The position numbers and the translations under genes are program-made. From Borrelia hermsii DAH (lineage in GTDB: Bacteria > Spirochaetota > Spirochaetia > Borreliales > Borreliaceae), in contig NZ_CP073136.1 in the NCBI RefSeq assembly GCF_023035675.1, positions 186,001 to 250,000 of the forward strand: a stretch of 64,000 nucleotides of DNA, read 5' to 3'. Below are positions 1 to 8,603 of this stretch, piece after piece. Every line of letters begins with the position of its first letter. Within the stretch, counting starts at the first letter, position 1. Below the pieces are notes generated by a model. The model ran no database searches. It was not told the origin of the DNA and saw only the letters and a list, made by a program, of their open reading frames with translations.

Positions 1-1
1 A

Positions 2-115
2 ATACTTAGATCTGAAATTTATGATATCATCAAAGAAGAAAATAAAAAATCAATCTTACAAGACAAAAATAACATACATAAAATTAAAAATTTATTTGAT
101 TATTTTAATAAATAA
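2..115 (+). CDS. C-terminal tail of an unknown protein (partial at window start)
   Basis: One plus-strand frame is open from the left edge of the window for 37 codons and ends at a TAA at 113-115. The visible tail is rich in Lys, Asn and Ile and ends in residues LFDYFNK. It converges on tsaB and overlaps the end of that gene by about 16 bp, a tight packing typical of this chromosome. The start and most of the gene lie outside the window, so no function can be given. The openness alone is weak evidence in such AT-rich DNA, but the codon content looks like that of the neighbouring genes. Confidence 0.5.
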   Translation: MLRSEIYDIIKEENKKSILQDKNNIHKIKNLFDYFNK

Positions 116-762
116 GAATTAATCTCGGCATCACTAAGTCTTACATAAAAGGGTCCTGATAAAATATCATCGCCCTGCCTGCTTTTTAAATACTTAAACT
201 TACCAAGCTCTGTTAAAACAGTACCAAAAGAACCCATATCGCTGATAATCTTGAATTTATTTTTAAGTTTTTCATAAATAAATTCAATACCATTACCCAC
301 AATAACAAATTTTAAGTCAAGGTTATCTAAATACTTAAATAATTCGGACTTGGAAAAACAAAAAATTTTACTGCATAATTTATAATCCCTATAACATCCA
401 AGAAAATACTTACCCGCTGTAAAGCCTAAAGTTAATGCATTTGATCTTGGATTCACTAGTCTTGCAAAAACATCAAAAGTAGGTATATTGACAAAAGGAA
501 CTGAAAGGCCTAAAGAGAGTCCCTTAATAAAACTTAAACTAATTCTCAAACCTGTAAAAGAACCAGGACCAGAAGAATTAATAAGTAAATCAAGATTATT
601 AAGATCAATGCCACTTTCTAATACGAAATCATTAAATAATTTTGGAACACTAAGAGCGTAATTAATTTCATCTTTACTCTTAACTATAGAAAAAACCTCA
701 CCATTAATTTCGAAATGAATCAACAAAGTTTTATATGAATATTCAATTGCAAGAGTATTCAT
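100..762 (-). CDS. tsaB: tRNA threonylcarbamoyladenosine biosynthesis protein TsaB
   Basis: TsaB (YeaZ) is the partner of TsaD in making the t6A modification at position 37 of ANN-decoding tRNAs. It has an ASKHA fold but is not itself the catalyst. The hallmark glycine-rich stretch GPGSFTGLR is at residues 65-73, followed by a KGL motif near 80. The length, 220 residues, is normal for the family. It starts with ATG at 762. Its first 20 bp overlap the end of tsaE, so the two are almost certainly co-transcribed and translationally coupled. That is informative, because TsaB and TsaE act in the same complex cycle. Assignment is secure from the motif and the neighbour. Confidence 0.93.
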   Translation of the reverse strand: MNTLAIEYSYKTLLIHFEINGEVFSIVKSKDEINYALSVPKLFNDFVLESGIDLNNLDLLINSSGPGSFTGLRISLSFIKGLSLGLSVPFVNIPTFDVFARLVNPRSNALTLGFTAGKYFLGCYRDYKLCSKIFCFSKSELFKYLDNLDLKFVIVGNGIEFIYEKLKNKFKIISDMGSFGTVLTELGKFKYLKSRQGDDILSGPFYVRLSDAEINSYLLK

Positions 763-1171
763 CGCTAAATTCTAAAATCCTACTAGTATCTTTTATTTTA
801 AATTTTAAAAACATCAATCTATTCTTTGGCAAAACATCAATAATAATCTCTGGCCACTCAATAGCTATTACGGATGACATATCTAAAAGCAGCTCCATTC
901 CACCAATAAGTTCAAATTCATCTAAAATATTTAAACGATACAAATCAATATGATAAAATTTAAAATCCACAAACTCATAGACATTAATAATGTTATAAGT
1001 TGGACTTGTAAAATAAGAAATGCCAAGATTTAAAGCCAAACCTTTTAAAAAAGTTGTTTTCCCAGCACCCATATCACCACAAAGACTAAATATCTTACCA
1101 ATAGGCAAAGGATTAAAAAAAGATTTAGAAAAATCGATCATTTCATCTTCTGTTTTAAAAGATAATATCAA
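743..1171 (-). CDS. tsaE: tRNA threonylcarbamoyladenosine biosynthesis ATPase TsaE
   Basis: TsaE (YjeE) is the small P-loop ATPase that resets the TsaB-TsaD complex during t6A synthesis. The Walker A motif GDMGAGKTT is at residues 32-40, and a TSPTYNI segment and a HIDLYRL segment follow, as usual in the family. The length of 142 residues is normal. The start appears to be TTG at 1171: it overlaps the stop of the upstream gene in a TTGA arrangement and has an AGGTGAG ribosome-binding site about five bases upstream; the next Met is at residue 11, too close to the P-loop domain. It is followed by tsaB with a 20-bp overlap. Confidence 0.93.
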   Translation of the reverse strand: MILSFKTEDEMIDFSKSFFNPLPIGKIFSLCGDMGAGKTTFLKGLALNLGISYFTSPTYNIINVYEFVDFKFYHIDLYRLNILDEFELIGGMELLLDMSSVIAIEWPEIIIDVLPKNRLMFLKFKIKDTSRILEFSDEYSCN

Positions 1172-1428
1172 GGAAGCTCACCTTTTATATCAAGATCAAT
1201 GACATGTCTCTTGATTGCAATCATTAAACTAAGAACAGGATAATTTAGAGAGTCTAAAAAATCAATAGTAATATGTTTTTCACCCAAAGGAGTTGCTTCT
1301 ATCGTAAATTTCACTTGCTTAGTCTCGCTAGAACCCTCATACTCATAAAAAGCATCAGCAAAATATACGCTCCTATAATATATATGACTATCTTGCTTTC
1401 TAATATTATTAAGAGAAATAAATTTCAC
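1168..1428 (-). CDS. Small conserved protein of unknown function upstream of tsaE
   Basis: This encodes an 86-residue soluble protein with no signal peptide or membrane segment. The start is GTG at 1428, preceded by AAAGGAA with about seven bases between. The end overlaps the TTG start of tsaE by four bases, so it is the first gene of a tightly coupled three-gene unit with tsaE and tsaB. The sequence has alternating beta-like segments (for example KQVKFTIEATPLGEKHITID) and resembles no family I can name. A role linked to t6A modification is only a guess from position. Reality of the gene is supported by the coupling and the ribosome-binding site. Confidence 0.7.
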   Translation of the reverse strand: MKFISLNNIRKQDSHIYYRSVYFADAFYEYEGSSETKQVKFTIEATPLGEKHITIDFLDSLNYPVLSLMIAIKRHVIDLDIKGELP

Positions 1429-1629
1429 AACAGTATTCCTTTAAATAAATCCCAAGAAGCCAACATAGGAATATTTTCATTTAGCGCTATTTTCAAAGAT
1501 GGGACTTTCATTCTTAACTTCTAGTTCGCCTATGCAACTATCCGTTAAAAAAATATTTAAATCCCCAAATTTAATGAGATGTCGCAAAAAATAACTCTAA
1601 TCCCTATAATTAAACCTCTCAGGAAGTTT

Positions 1630-1977
1630 TTAATTTTTTATTTCATAAACAATTTTTTTAAAAGTTTCAATATCTTCAATTGCTAAATTAGATAAAATTT
1701 TTCTATTAAGTTTAATATTAGACTTTTTCAAACCTTCAAAAAATCTTGAATAAGTAATTCCCATACCCGTTAAAGCAGCAGAAATCCTTACAATCCATAA
1801 ACTTCTAAAATCTCTCTTACGAGCCTTTCTATCTCTTGTAGCATACATCATGCCTTTACGAAGAGTATCTTTAGCTTTTTTATAGTTACTTTTCTTAGTA
1901 CCCCAAAAACCCTTAGTTTTCTTTAAGAGCCTCTTTCGCCTTGCAACGTGAACTATCCCGTTCTTAACTCTAGCCAT
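1630..1977 (-). CDS. rplT: 50S ribosomal protein L20
   Basis: L20 binds 23S rRNA early in assembly of the large subunit. The 115-residue product begins MARVKNGIVHVARRKR, the family signature, and has the typical very basic N-terminal half followed by the SLWIVRI segment and a compact C-terminal domain ending in FKKIVYEIKN. The ATG at 1977 has an AAGGAG site five bases upstream. It is the last gene of infC-rpmI-rplT, the order found in most bacteria. In many species L20 represses this operon by binding its mRNA; I do not see a clear leader structure here that proves this. Confidence 0.98.
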   Translation of the reverse strand: MARVKNGIVHVARRKRLLKKTKGFWGTKKSNYKKAKDTLRKGMMYATRDRKARKRDFRSLWIVRISAALTGMGITYSRFFEGLKKSNIKLNRKILSNLAIEDIETFKKIVYEIKN

Positions 1978-1997
1978 ATAATCTCCTTAAATCAAAT

Positions 1998-2195
1998 TTA
2001 AGCATAAGGCAATAAGGTCTTGATTCTCTTAGTTTCAGAACTTGAAACCAAACCTGACTTACCCAACTTCCTTCTTCTTTTTGAAGACTTTTTTGTTAAA
2101 ATATGTCTCAAATTTTGCTTCTTATATTTAACTTTACCTTTTGAAGTAAAAGCATATCTTTTTCTTGCACTTTTACATGTTTTCATTTTTGACAT
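1998..2195 (-). CDS. rpmI: 50S ribosomal protein L35
   Basis: L35 is a small basic protein of the large ribosomal subunit. The 65-residue product contains the expected [11 protein letters not shown] start region, the [14 protein letters not shown] core and an LPYA end. The ATG at 2195 (protein beginning MSKMK) has a GGAG site six bases upstream; starting at the second Met (residue 4), the usual family start, would give a spacing of about 15, so the first ATG is preferred. It sits 17 bp after infC and 20 bp before rplT, inside one operon. Confidence 0.97.
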
Positions 2196-2212
2196 TCACA
2201 TCTCCTTATTAC

Positions 2213-2773
2213 TTACTTCTTAGACTTAGGTGCAATAACTAAAAACATTGTCTTGCCTTCCATCTTAGCTGGCGACTCTAAAATATAATTAGCATCACCT
2301 ATCCTTTCAAGAATACCCTCTAAAATTCCATAGCCCAAATGAGTATGAGCAAGTTCACGTCCCCTAAATCTTATAGTAACTTTTACCTTATTGCCTTCTT
2401 TAAGGAACCCTAAAATATTTCTATACTTAAAATCAAGATCATGAGTATCTATTTTGGGCTGCATCCTAACTTCTTTAAGTTTAATTATTTTTTGATTTTT
2501 TCGTTGCTCTTTTTGACGCTTCCCCTGATGAAATTTATATTTTCCATAATCAATTATCTTGCAAACAGGGGGCAATACATTTGGAGAAACTTCAACCAAA
2601 TCAAGCTCAGCATCCCTAGCGCATCTCATAGCATCTTCAATTGGCAAAACAGATTGAGTCCCATCATCAAAAATAACCCTCACCTCACGAGCCTTAATCT
2701 TATGATTAATTCGCAACTCTTTATCGCCTGATCTTGACCTATCCCTATCCTTACCGGCACTTCTATTTATCAT
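2213..2773 (-). CDS. infC: Translation initiation factor IF-3
   Basis: IF-3 binds the 30S subunit, prevents premature 50S joining and checks the start codon. The 186-residue product has the N-domain signature ([10 protein letters not shown], then [13 protein letters not shown] at about 68-80) and the C-domain beginning near residue 96 with the [10 protein letters not shown] segment. Many bacteria start infC with AUU for autoregulation; here the first codon is ATG, immediately after an in-frame TAG, with a GAGGAG site an unusually long 13 bases upstream. It heads infC-rpmI-rplT and has a good promoter about 50 bp upstream. Confidence 0.97.
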   Translation of the reverse strand: MINRSAGKDRDRSRSGDKELRINHKIKAREVRVIFDDGTQSVLPIEDAMRCARDAELDLVEVSPNVLPPVCKIIDYGKYKFHQGKRQKEQRKNQKIIKLKEVRMQPKIDTHDLDFKYRNILGFLKEGNKVKVTIRFRGRELAHTHLGYGILEGILERIGDANYILESPAKMEGKTMFLVIAPKSKK

Positions 2774-2819
2774 CTAAAAATACTCACTCCTCAAACAGCA
2801 TTAATCAATAACTAATTTT

Positions 2820-2848
2820 AATATACCTTCTCTAAAAAGTAAATTCAA
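2820..2848 (-). promoter_or_regulatory. Predicted sigma-70-type promoter of infC-rpmI-rplT
   Basis: On the minus strand TTGAAT (2848-2843) and TATATT (2825-2820) are separated by exactly 17 bases. They match the consensus at four and five of six positions. Transcription would begin near 2813, leaving a leader of about 40 nt before the infC ATG at 2773. Confidence 0.6.
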
Positions 2849-2950
2849 AGACATATCTCTTAAACACAATAAGAAAAAGAATTCTTCAAAACTCTAAAAA
2901 GTAAAAATTTCATTGATTAATGAATAATTTAAAAGTAAAATTTATTTATT

Positions 2951-3613
2951 ATGAATATATTTTTACTAACAAGCCTACCTTTAGTTTTTAAAATATACAT
3001 GCTAATAAAACATCCTCAACTAAAGCCAATCAGACAAAGTTATATCAATTCAACATCAATATTACTTGCAATGACCATTTTTTCCTTACTATATCTAACA
3101 GAAGAATTCATATTATATAAGAACCTGCTCATAAACTATCAAACAAAATTCAGTCTAGCATATTCAATATTCGTTAAAGAACAAATCTATTACTATGTCT
3201 TCCCATTATTTATATTCACATTTTTTTTTACATTCAATCCAAACTCATTGCTTAAAAAAAATCCAATATTTTTAATATACTTTGCATTTGGATTACTACT
3301 TTCTAAAAATTTAGCACTCATCATAACAAATAGTAAAGTTTTTGGCACATATGAATATATCAAAATACCGCTTCTACATATATTAGAATTAATATTTACA
3401 GCAATGATATGCGAAAAAGGAATACGCCTTCATATAACACAAAACATAAATGGGTATCAATTGATTTTTGTTCCTATCTTAATCTTAGAAGCAATCATCA
3501 CACTTTTAAAAGTATTAATTTTAATTAACGCACAAATCTATGCTCTAATGATATCAATAATATTGCTAGGAATCATAATCTTGAATAAGAAAACCATTGG
3601 AAATGTAAAATAA
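2951..3613 (+). CDS. Unknown integral membrane protein
   Basis: The 220-residue product is strongly hydrophobic, with about six likely membrane segments spread over the whole length (near 1-20, 35-55, 75-105, 107-130, 140-160 and 170-212) and short charged loops. I recognise no family. The ATG at 2951 is divergent from infC, from which it is separated by 177 bp. Its stop overlaps the start of the following lipoprotein gene (TAATG), so the two are translationally coupled and probably form a two-gene unit: a membrane protein and a surface or periplasmic lipoprotein. By order it should be a conserved Borrelia gene near BB0192-BB0193 of B31 (recalled synteny). Confidence 0.8.
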   Translation: MNIFLLTSLPLVFKIYMLIKHPQLKPIRQSYINSTSILLAMTIFSLLYLTEEFILYKNLLINYQTKFSLAYSIFVKEQIYYYVFPLFIFTFFFTFNPNSLLKKNPIFLIYFAFGLLLSKNLALIITNSKVFGTYEYIKIPLLHILELIFTAMICEKGIRLHITQNINGYQLIFVPILILEAIITLLKVLILINAQIYALMISIILLGIIILNKKTIGNVK

Positions 3614-4371
3614 TGCCACATACAATAAAGACTTTTATTATTGCAATGATTTTTACCTTATGTTTCAGTTGTAAAAACAGTAAAATCACAGATAAAAATT
3701 TTAGTTATATCATAATTTTTTCCGACGTAACGGAATATTTTTTCAAAATTGAAAATACTCCATTCATACAAGAGGAAACACTCTTTATCAATGAAAAAGA
3801 TATTGAAATTATTAAAGACAAACTAAATAATGTAAAAAAAATACTCTTAACACATAAATCAAGTAATGACATATTTAATGACATAATTAATGTCAATACA
3901 ATTAAAAAAAAAACCTTCTATCTCTCTGAAGTAAAGTTTTCATTAAAAAAAGCAATAGATTTTATATTCAATGACCCCTCAATAGACTTAACAACCTCAT
4001 TAATAATGAAAGACAACACACTAAATCAAGAAGATTCAGAACACTTGGAAAAAAGTGCAAAAGAGCAGAATATAAACATTACCATAATAGATGACAAAAA
4101 CATTCAGTACTTAAAAAATTTGATTACTCCCAAGATAACAAGTGTACTTCTATTTTCAATGAAGAATAATCGCGTATTTTTAAAAAAATTAGCAGAATCA
4201 GCCTTTTTCAAAAAAATAGAATTTATATTGATTGGAAATACTAAAAAAGATTTCAAAGAAGTTAATGCAAAATACATAATCAGCATTAATGAACTTGATT
4301 TAATCGAAATAACACAAAACATTAATAAAAATTTTCAATACGAATTCAACATTTATAACAAAACAACATAA
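3613..4371 (+). CDS. Probable lipoprotein of unknown function
   Basis: The 252-residue product starts with a short basic stretch and a hydrophobic core ending in TLCFSC, which fits the relaxed spirochaetal lipobox with the lipidated Cys at residue 20. The mature part alternates beta strands and helices (for example the KITSVLLFSMKNNRVFLKKL stretch, then FILIG), which could be a binding-protein-like fold, but I see no recognisable motif. It is coupled to the upstream membrane protein by a one-base overlap. The gene converges on tatD; the 81 bp between them contain TTGATAA and its inverted copy about 24 bases apart but no clear terminator. Confidence 0.8.
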   Translation: MPHTIKTFIIAMIFTLCFSCKNSKITDKNFSYIIIFSDVTEYFFKIENTPFIQEETLFINEKDIEIIKDKLNNVKKILLTHKSSNDIFNDIINVNTIKKKTFYLSEVKFSLKKAIDFIFNDPSIDLTTSLIMKDNTLNQEDSEHLEKSAKEQNINITIIDDKNIQYLKNLITPKITSVLLFSMKNNRVFLKKLAESAFFKKIEFILIGNTKKDFKEVNAKYIISINELDLIEITQNINKNFQYEFNIYNKTT

Positions 4372-4452
4372 ATCTGATCATAAACCAACATATACTTACG
4401 TAAATTAACAAGTAACAATTGATAAAAAACATTAATTACTGATAAAAAATTA

Positions 4453-5250
4453 TCAAATCAAATCTTTAAATAAATCCTTAAAGTTATCATAAAGCGCAGT
4501 TACAACACTATCTACATCACAATTTTTAATTTTTGCTATCTCAAGACATGTATATCCTAAAAAAAGTGGAGCATTAATCTTACCCCTCAAAGGAACTGGA
4601 GCTAAAAATGGACTGTCTGTTTCAATTAAGATATCTTTAATATTTAATTTTTTTAAAACTTCCCTTAAAGGCTCTGAATTTTTAAAAGTTAAATTACCTG
4701 CAAAAGATATCTTAAATCCAAAATCAATAAATTTTTTAGCATACTCATAAGTACCAGAATAACAATGTAATATTCCCCTACTTATGAAATTGGAAGATTT
4801 AATAATATTGTAAATATCATCATAAGCTTCTCTGACATGCAAAATGACAGGTTTTTTATATTTACTAGCCAAATCTAATTGAATACTTAAAGCTTCAATC
4901 TGACATCTCTTATTTCCTGCCTTAAGGTAATCAAGACCAATCTCACCAACAGCAACAACGTCTTCCTTTGCTAAAATCCTCTCAATCAATTCAAAATCAT
5001 CGCTTAAAGCCTTATTTAAAGGATGAATTCCAACTGTTAGTGAAATATTAGGATAAGTATCTAAGAGATGCTTTCTCTCATAAAAATCACTAGGATGCAA
5101 TCCAACATCAAGAAAATAAGAAAATCCATTTCTAAAACATTCATTAATCAGATAATGAATATCGATAGAATTCTTATTAAGTTCATTAAAATGAACATGA
5201 GTGTCTATTAACTTTTTCAAAAAAATAGATCTTTCAAAATCAAGCTTCAT
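4453..5250 (-). CDS. tatD: TatD-family metal-dependent hydrolase (putative DNase)
   Basis: TatD proteins are TIM-barrel metallo-hydrolases with DNase activity in characterised members. Metal and active-site motifs are in place: DTHVHF at 16-21, GIHP at 74-77, GEIGLDY at 102-108 (metal-binding Glu), HVREA at 138-142, HCYSG at 162-166, and ETDSPFLAP at 210-218. The length of 265 residues is normal. The ATG at 5250 overlaps the TGA of the upstream TPR gene (ATGA), so translation is coupled. The true cellular substrate in Borrelia is not shown by the sequence. Confidence 0.92.
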   Translation of the reverse strand: MKLDFERSIFLKKLIDTHVHFNELNKNSIDIHYLINECFRNGFSYFLDVGLHPSDFYERKHLLDTYPNISLTVGIHPLNKALSDDFELIERILAKEDVVAVGEIGLDYLKAGNKRCQIEALSIQLDLASKYKKPVILHVREAYDDIYNIIKSSNFISRGILHCYSGTYEYAKKFIDFGFKISFAGNLTFKNSEPLREVLKKLNIKDILIETDSPFLAPVPLRGKINAPLFLGYTCLEIAKIKNCDVDSVVTALYDNFKDLFKDLI

Positions 5251-6389
5251 GTATCCAGCTTCTTTTTAAGGTTATTAATATAGTCAATAATGGTAACATT
5301 CTTCATTCCAAGTTGCAAGAAACTTGACAAAATATCTACAGCATCTCCAATCTGCCCTAATGCCTCATAACACTCAGCAGCATTTACATACAGTATTGAG
5401 TTTTTGGGATTGGTTTTTATCAGATTTTTAATAGCTGATAATGCCTCTTCATACTGCCCCTGTTCTTTTTGAAGGAGTGCAAGGCCAAGTATAGCAAACA
5501 TATCGAAATCAACATCAAGAGCTTTTTTATAATAAATTTGTGCATTATCATACTCTTTCAAGTACCGATACGTATCCCCTACTCTTGTTAAAACTAAATT
5601 ATTCTTTGAATCCCGCTCTATTATCGTAAGCCAATATTTTAAGGCTTCATGATACTCTTTATTTCCTCTATAGCAATCAGCAAGTCCAAAAATAGCATAA
5701 AAATTATTAGGTGAGATTTCCAAAGCTCTTTTAAAAAAATAAATTCCCTTACTAAATTCCTTTAATTTTCTATAACAATTCCCAATCGAAGTTAAAACAC
5801 GAACATCGATCTTAACCTGATTTATTTCATACATCTTAAGCCAATATTTCAACGCCTCTTTATATTCCTTAAAGTCATAATACAAATGTCCAATACCAAC
5901 AAGAGCATAATCATTATCAGGCACAAGCTCTAATACTCTTAAGTACGATTGCCTAGATTTTTGAAAATTTTTTAATTTTCTATAAGAAGAAGCAACTCTT
6001 GTAAGAACCGTAATATTTTCAGAATCATATTTTAAATATTCTTCCCATACATCTGTAGCCTTCTTATAATCACCTAAACTCCTATAACAATCTCCCAAAC
6101 CAAAAAGCGCATAATTATTATTTGAATGTTTAGCAAGGCATCTTTGATAATAAATTATAGCTTTATCAAAATTTCTCTTCTTCCTTTCAATGTCTCCAAG
6201 TCCAACAAGAGCATAATTATTATCATCATCCTTTTGTAAGATATCATCAAACAATTCTTCTGCTTCAGAAAGTCTCTCTTCTTTTATTAACTGATATCCC
6301 CTTTTGGATTTTTCAGTAACATCAAGAAGCTCATTATCAGAAATTTGCGAGATATCCCCAAAATCACATAAAAGTTTCTTGTCTAACAT
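5247..6389 (-). CDS. Tetratricopeptide repeat (TPR) protein
   Basis: After about 35 non-repeat residues, the 380-residue product is a nearly continuous run of about ten 34-residue TPR units, each with the pattern of small residues around NYALVGLGD, a Y at the helix turn and a closing A/P pair. There is no signal peptide or membrane segment, so it is probably a cytoplasmic scaffold for protein contacts. The ATG at 6389 has an AGGGG site. It is followed by tatD with an ATGA overlap. By order it corresponds to BB0195 of B31 (recalled). The partner is unknown. Confidence 0.88.
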   Translation of the reverse strand: MLDKKLLCDFGDISQISDNELLDVTEKSKRGYQLIKEERLSEAEELFDDILQKDDDNNYALVGLGDIERKKRNFDKAIIYYQRCLAKHSNNNYALFGLGDCYRSLGDYKKATDVWEEYLKYDSENITVLTRVASSYRKLKNFQKSRQSYLRVLELVPDNDYALVGIGHLYYDFKEYKEALKYWLKMYEINQVKIDVRVLTSIGNCYRKLKEFSKGIYFFKRALEISPNNFYAIFGLADCYRGNKEYHEALKYWLTIIERDSKNNLVLTRVGDTYRYLKEYDNAQIYYKKALDVDFDMFAILGLALLQKEQGQYEEALSAIKNLIKTNPKNSILYVNAAECYEALGQIGDAVDILSSFLQLGMKNVTIIDYINNLKKKLDT

Positions 6390-6686
6390 AAATACCCCTT
6401 CTTAACTGGTTTATTAAAGACATAACATTCACTTCATATATGCTATTTAAAAAAAACATATAAGTCATATTCATATATAAACATATCAAGATATTAATAA
6501 ATCTTTAACATCCAATCTCAATAAACATATTATATAAAAAATTAAAAAAATATACTTAATTTTGCATACTTAAACTTATTTATTTGTATTGCAAATAAAG
6601 CCTAGTAGATAAAATTCATGGGCAATTATAACAAAAAAAATCAAAAGTAGGATAAAATATTACTACTTTACTAGGAGAAAATTAAG
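6390..6686. other. Divergent intergenic region between the TPR gene and prfA
   Basis: This 297-bp AT-rich gap must carry promoters for both directions. On the plus strand TTGCAA (6589-6594) and TAAAAT (6610-6615) lie 15 bases apart, a short spacer, so this is only a candidate for prfA. Close to prfA a six-base inverted repeat (AAGTAG and CTACTT) sits just before the AGGAG site. No open frame with a plausible start was seen. Confidence 0.4.
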
Positions 6687-7760
6687 ATGTTTTTAGAAAA
6701 ATTAAGTCCCATTGAAAGCAAAATAAAAATACTTGAAGAAAAATTACAAGACATAAATTTAGTGAAAAACCAAAAAGAATATGCAAAAACAGTAAAAGAA
6801 TATAACTATCTAGAAAAAATTAAAGCAAAAAAAGATGAATATGAAAACATATTAAGCCAAATCAATGAGAATCAAAAAATTTTGTCCGAAGAAGAAAACT
6901 TAGAAATGAAAGAACTCGTAAAACAGGAATTAGCACATTTAAACCTCAAAAAAGATGAAGTTGAACATATGATCAAAATATTACTCTTACACCAAGATGA
7001 AAATGACAGTAAAAATATCATTATTGAAATTAGAGCTGGAACAGGAGGAGAAGAAGCTGCACTTTTTGCACATAATCTTTATGAAATGTATACAAAATAT
7101 TCTGAGAAAAAAAAATGGAAAACAGAGCTTATTAACTTTAATGAAACGGAACTTGGTGGATTTAAAGAAGTAAGTTTTGAAATAAAGGGTAAAGATGTAT
7201 TTAAAAAATTAAAACATGAAAGCGGGGTACATAGAGTCCAAAGAGTTCCTATAACAGAATCCAATGGAAGACTTCAAACCTCAGCAGCAACTGTTGCTGT
7301 GCTGCCTGAAGTTGAAGATACTGACATTGAAATTAATGAAAAAGATTTAAGAATAGATGTTTACAGATCCTCTGGTGCTGGGGGCCAACATGTAAACACA
7401 ACAGACTCTGCTGTTAGAATTACACATCTACCCACAGGAATCGTGGTACAATGTCAAAATGAAAGAAGTCAGCACAAAAATAAAGATCAGGCTATGAAAA
7501 TATTAAGAGCCAGACTTTATGAATTTGAAAACCTCAAAAAACAAGAACAACGCTCAAATGACAGAAAGCAACAAGTAGGTTCAGGTGATAGGTCTGAAAG
7601 AATTAGAACATACAATTTCCCACAAAATAGAGTAACAGACCATAGGGCAAATATTAGTCTTTATAAACTAGAAGAAATTATGCAAGGAGAACTTGATTTT
7701 CTTCTCGACACACTAGCTCTAAAATTTCAAGAACAATCACTAAAAGATAATTCAATTTAA
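6687..7760 (+). CDS. prfA: Peptide chain release factor 1
   Basis: RF1 recognises UAA and UAG and triggers peptide release. The GGQ catalytic motif is at 232-234 within [10 protein letters not shown], and the stop-codon-reading tripeptide is P-I-T at 188-190 (in the VPITESNGR context), which marks RF1 rather than RF2. The 357-residue length is normal and the N-terminal helical domain is complete. The ATG at 6687 has an AGGAG site eight bases upstream. Directly downstream is prmC, whose product methylates the glutamine of the GGQ motif, a classic pairing. Confidence 0.98.
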   Translation: MFLEKLSPIESKIKILEEKLQDINLVKNQKEYAKTVKEYNYLEKIKAKKDEYENILSQINENQKILSEEENLEMKELVKQELAHLNLKKDEVEHMIKILLLHQDENDSKNIIIEIRAGTGGEEAALFAHNLYEMYTKYSEKKKWKTELINFNETELGGFKEVSFEIKGKDVFKKLKHESGVHRVQRVPITESNGRLQTSAATVAVLPEVEDTDIEINEKDLRIDVYRSSGAGGQHVNTTDSAVRITHLPTGIVVQCQNERSQHKNKDQAMKILRARLYEFENLKKQEQRSNDRKQQVGSGDRSERIRTYNFPQNRVTDHRANISLYKLEEIMQGELDFLLDTLALKFQEQSLKDNSI

Positions 7761-7769
7761 TTTCTTCTA

Positions 7770-8603
7770 ATGACAATAAACGAAGCAATAAAGAGTTCAA
7801 AACAACATAACTTAAATACTCTTGAGATTTTATTACTACTTGAAAAAATCTTAAAGAATCGAAAAGAATTAATTCTGGCAAATACAAATAAGACTTTAAC
7901 AAAACAAGAAGAACATAAATTACTGAGTCAAATAAAAAACATAAAATCAGGCACACCCATAAACTACATACTTGGAACAAAGGAATTCATGGGAATCAAG
8001 TTTTACATAAACAAACATGTGCTAATTCCTAGAGCAGATACAGAATGCCTAGTAGAAGAAGCTTTAATTCAAATTAAAAAGCACAACTTAAATAGAATCT
8101 TAGATTTATGTTGCGGGAGTGGGTGCATTGGATTAACAATTGCATATTATCTTAAGCGCAAAGTAACACTATCAGATATTTCGACTAAAGCCTTAAGGGT
8201 ATCATTAAGAAACACACAAAGACTAAAATTAGAAAATTATATAGAAATACAACATTCGGATCTGTTAAAATACATAGATAAAGAGTTTGAGCTAATAATC
8301 ACTAATCCTCCTTATTTAAATAAAGATGAACTAAAAATAAAGGAAAAATTAGCAAAAGAACCAAGAATAGCTCTTTTAGGATTTGGAAGAGATGGGCTTA
8401 AGATTCCAAAAAAAATAATAATACAGGCAAAACATAAGCTCACCAAAAATGGCCTCTTAATAGTAGAAATGGCTCCATGGCAAACAAACTCTCTAAAAAA
8501 ATTTGCAATCCAGGAAGGTTTTGAATATTTGAAAACCATATATGACATTGAAAACAGAGAAAGGGCATTGGTCCTAAGGATAAAGCATGATACAAGTCTA
8601 TGA
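7770..8603 (+). CDS. prmC: Release factor glutamine N5-methyltransferase PrmC (HemK)
   Basis: PrmC transfers a methyl group from S-adenosylmethionine to the Gln of the GGQ motif in release factors. The SAM-binding motif LDLCCGSG is at 111-118 and the catalytic NPPY is at 179-182. The N-terminal helical domain that docks the release factor is present. Length 277 is normal. It follows prfA by nine bases with no strong ribosome-binding site, suggesting dependence on upstream translation, and overlaps rel by 17 bp. Confidence 0.96.
   Translation: MTINEAIKSSKQHNLNTLEILLLLEKILKNRKELILANTNKTLTKQEEHKLLSQIKNIKSGTPINYILGTKEFMGIKFYINKHVLIPRADTECLVEEALIQIKKHNLNRILDLCCGSGCIGLTIAYYLKRKVTLSDISTKALRVSLRNTQRLKLENYIEIQHSDLLKYIDKEFELIITNPPYLNKDELKIKEKLAKEPRIALLGFGRDGLKIPKKIIIQAKHKLTKNGLLIVEMAPWQTNSLKKFAIQEGFEYLKTIYDIENRERALVLRIKHDTSL

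Noticed and set aside
4372-4452. Intrinsic terminator between the lipoprotein gene and tatD
   Set aside because: Only TTGATAA and its inverted copy with a loop of about 24 bases, and a five-base GATAA/TTATC stem, are present; both are too weak in AT-rich DNA to call.
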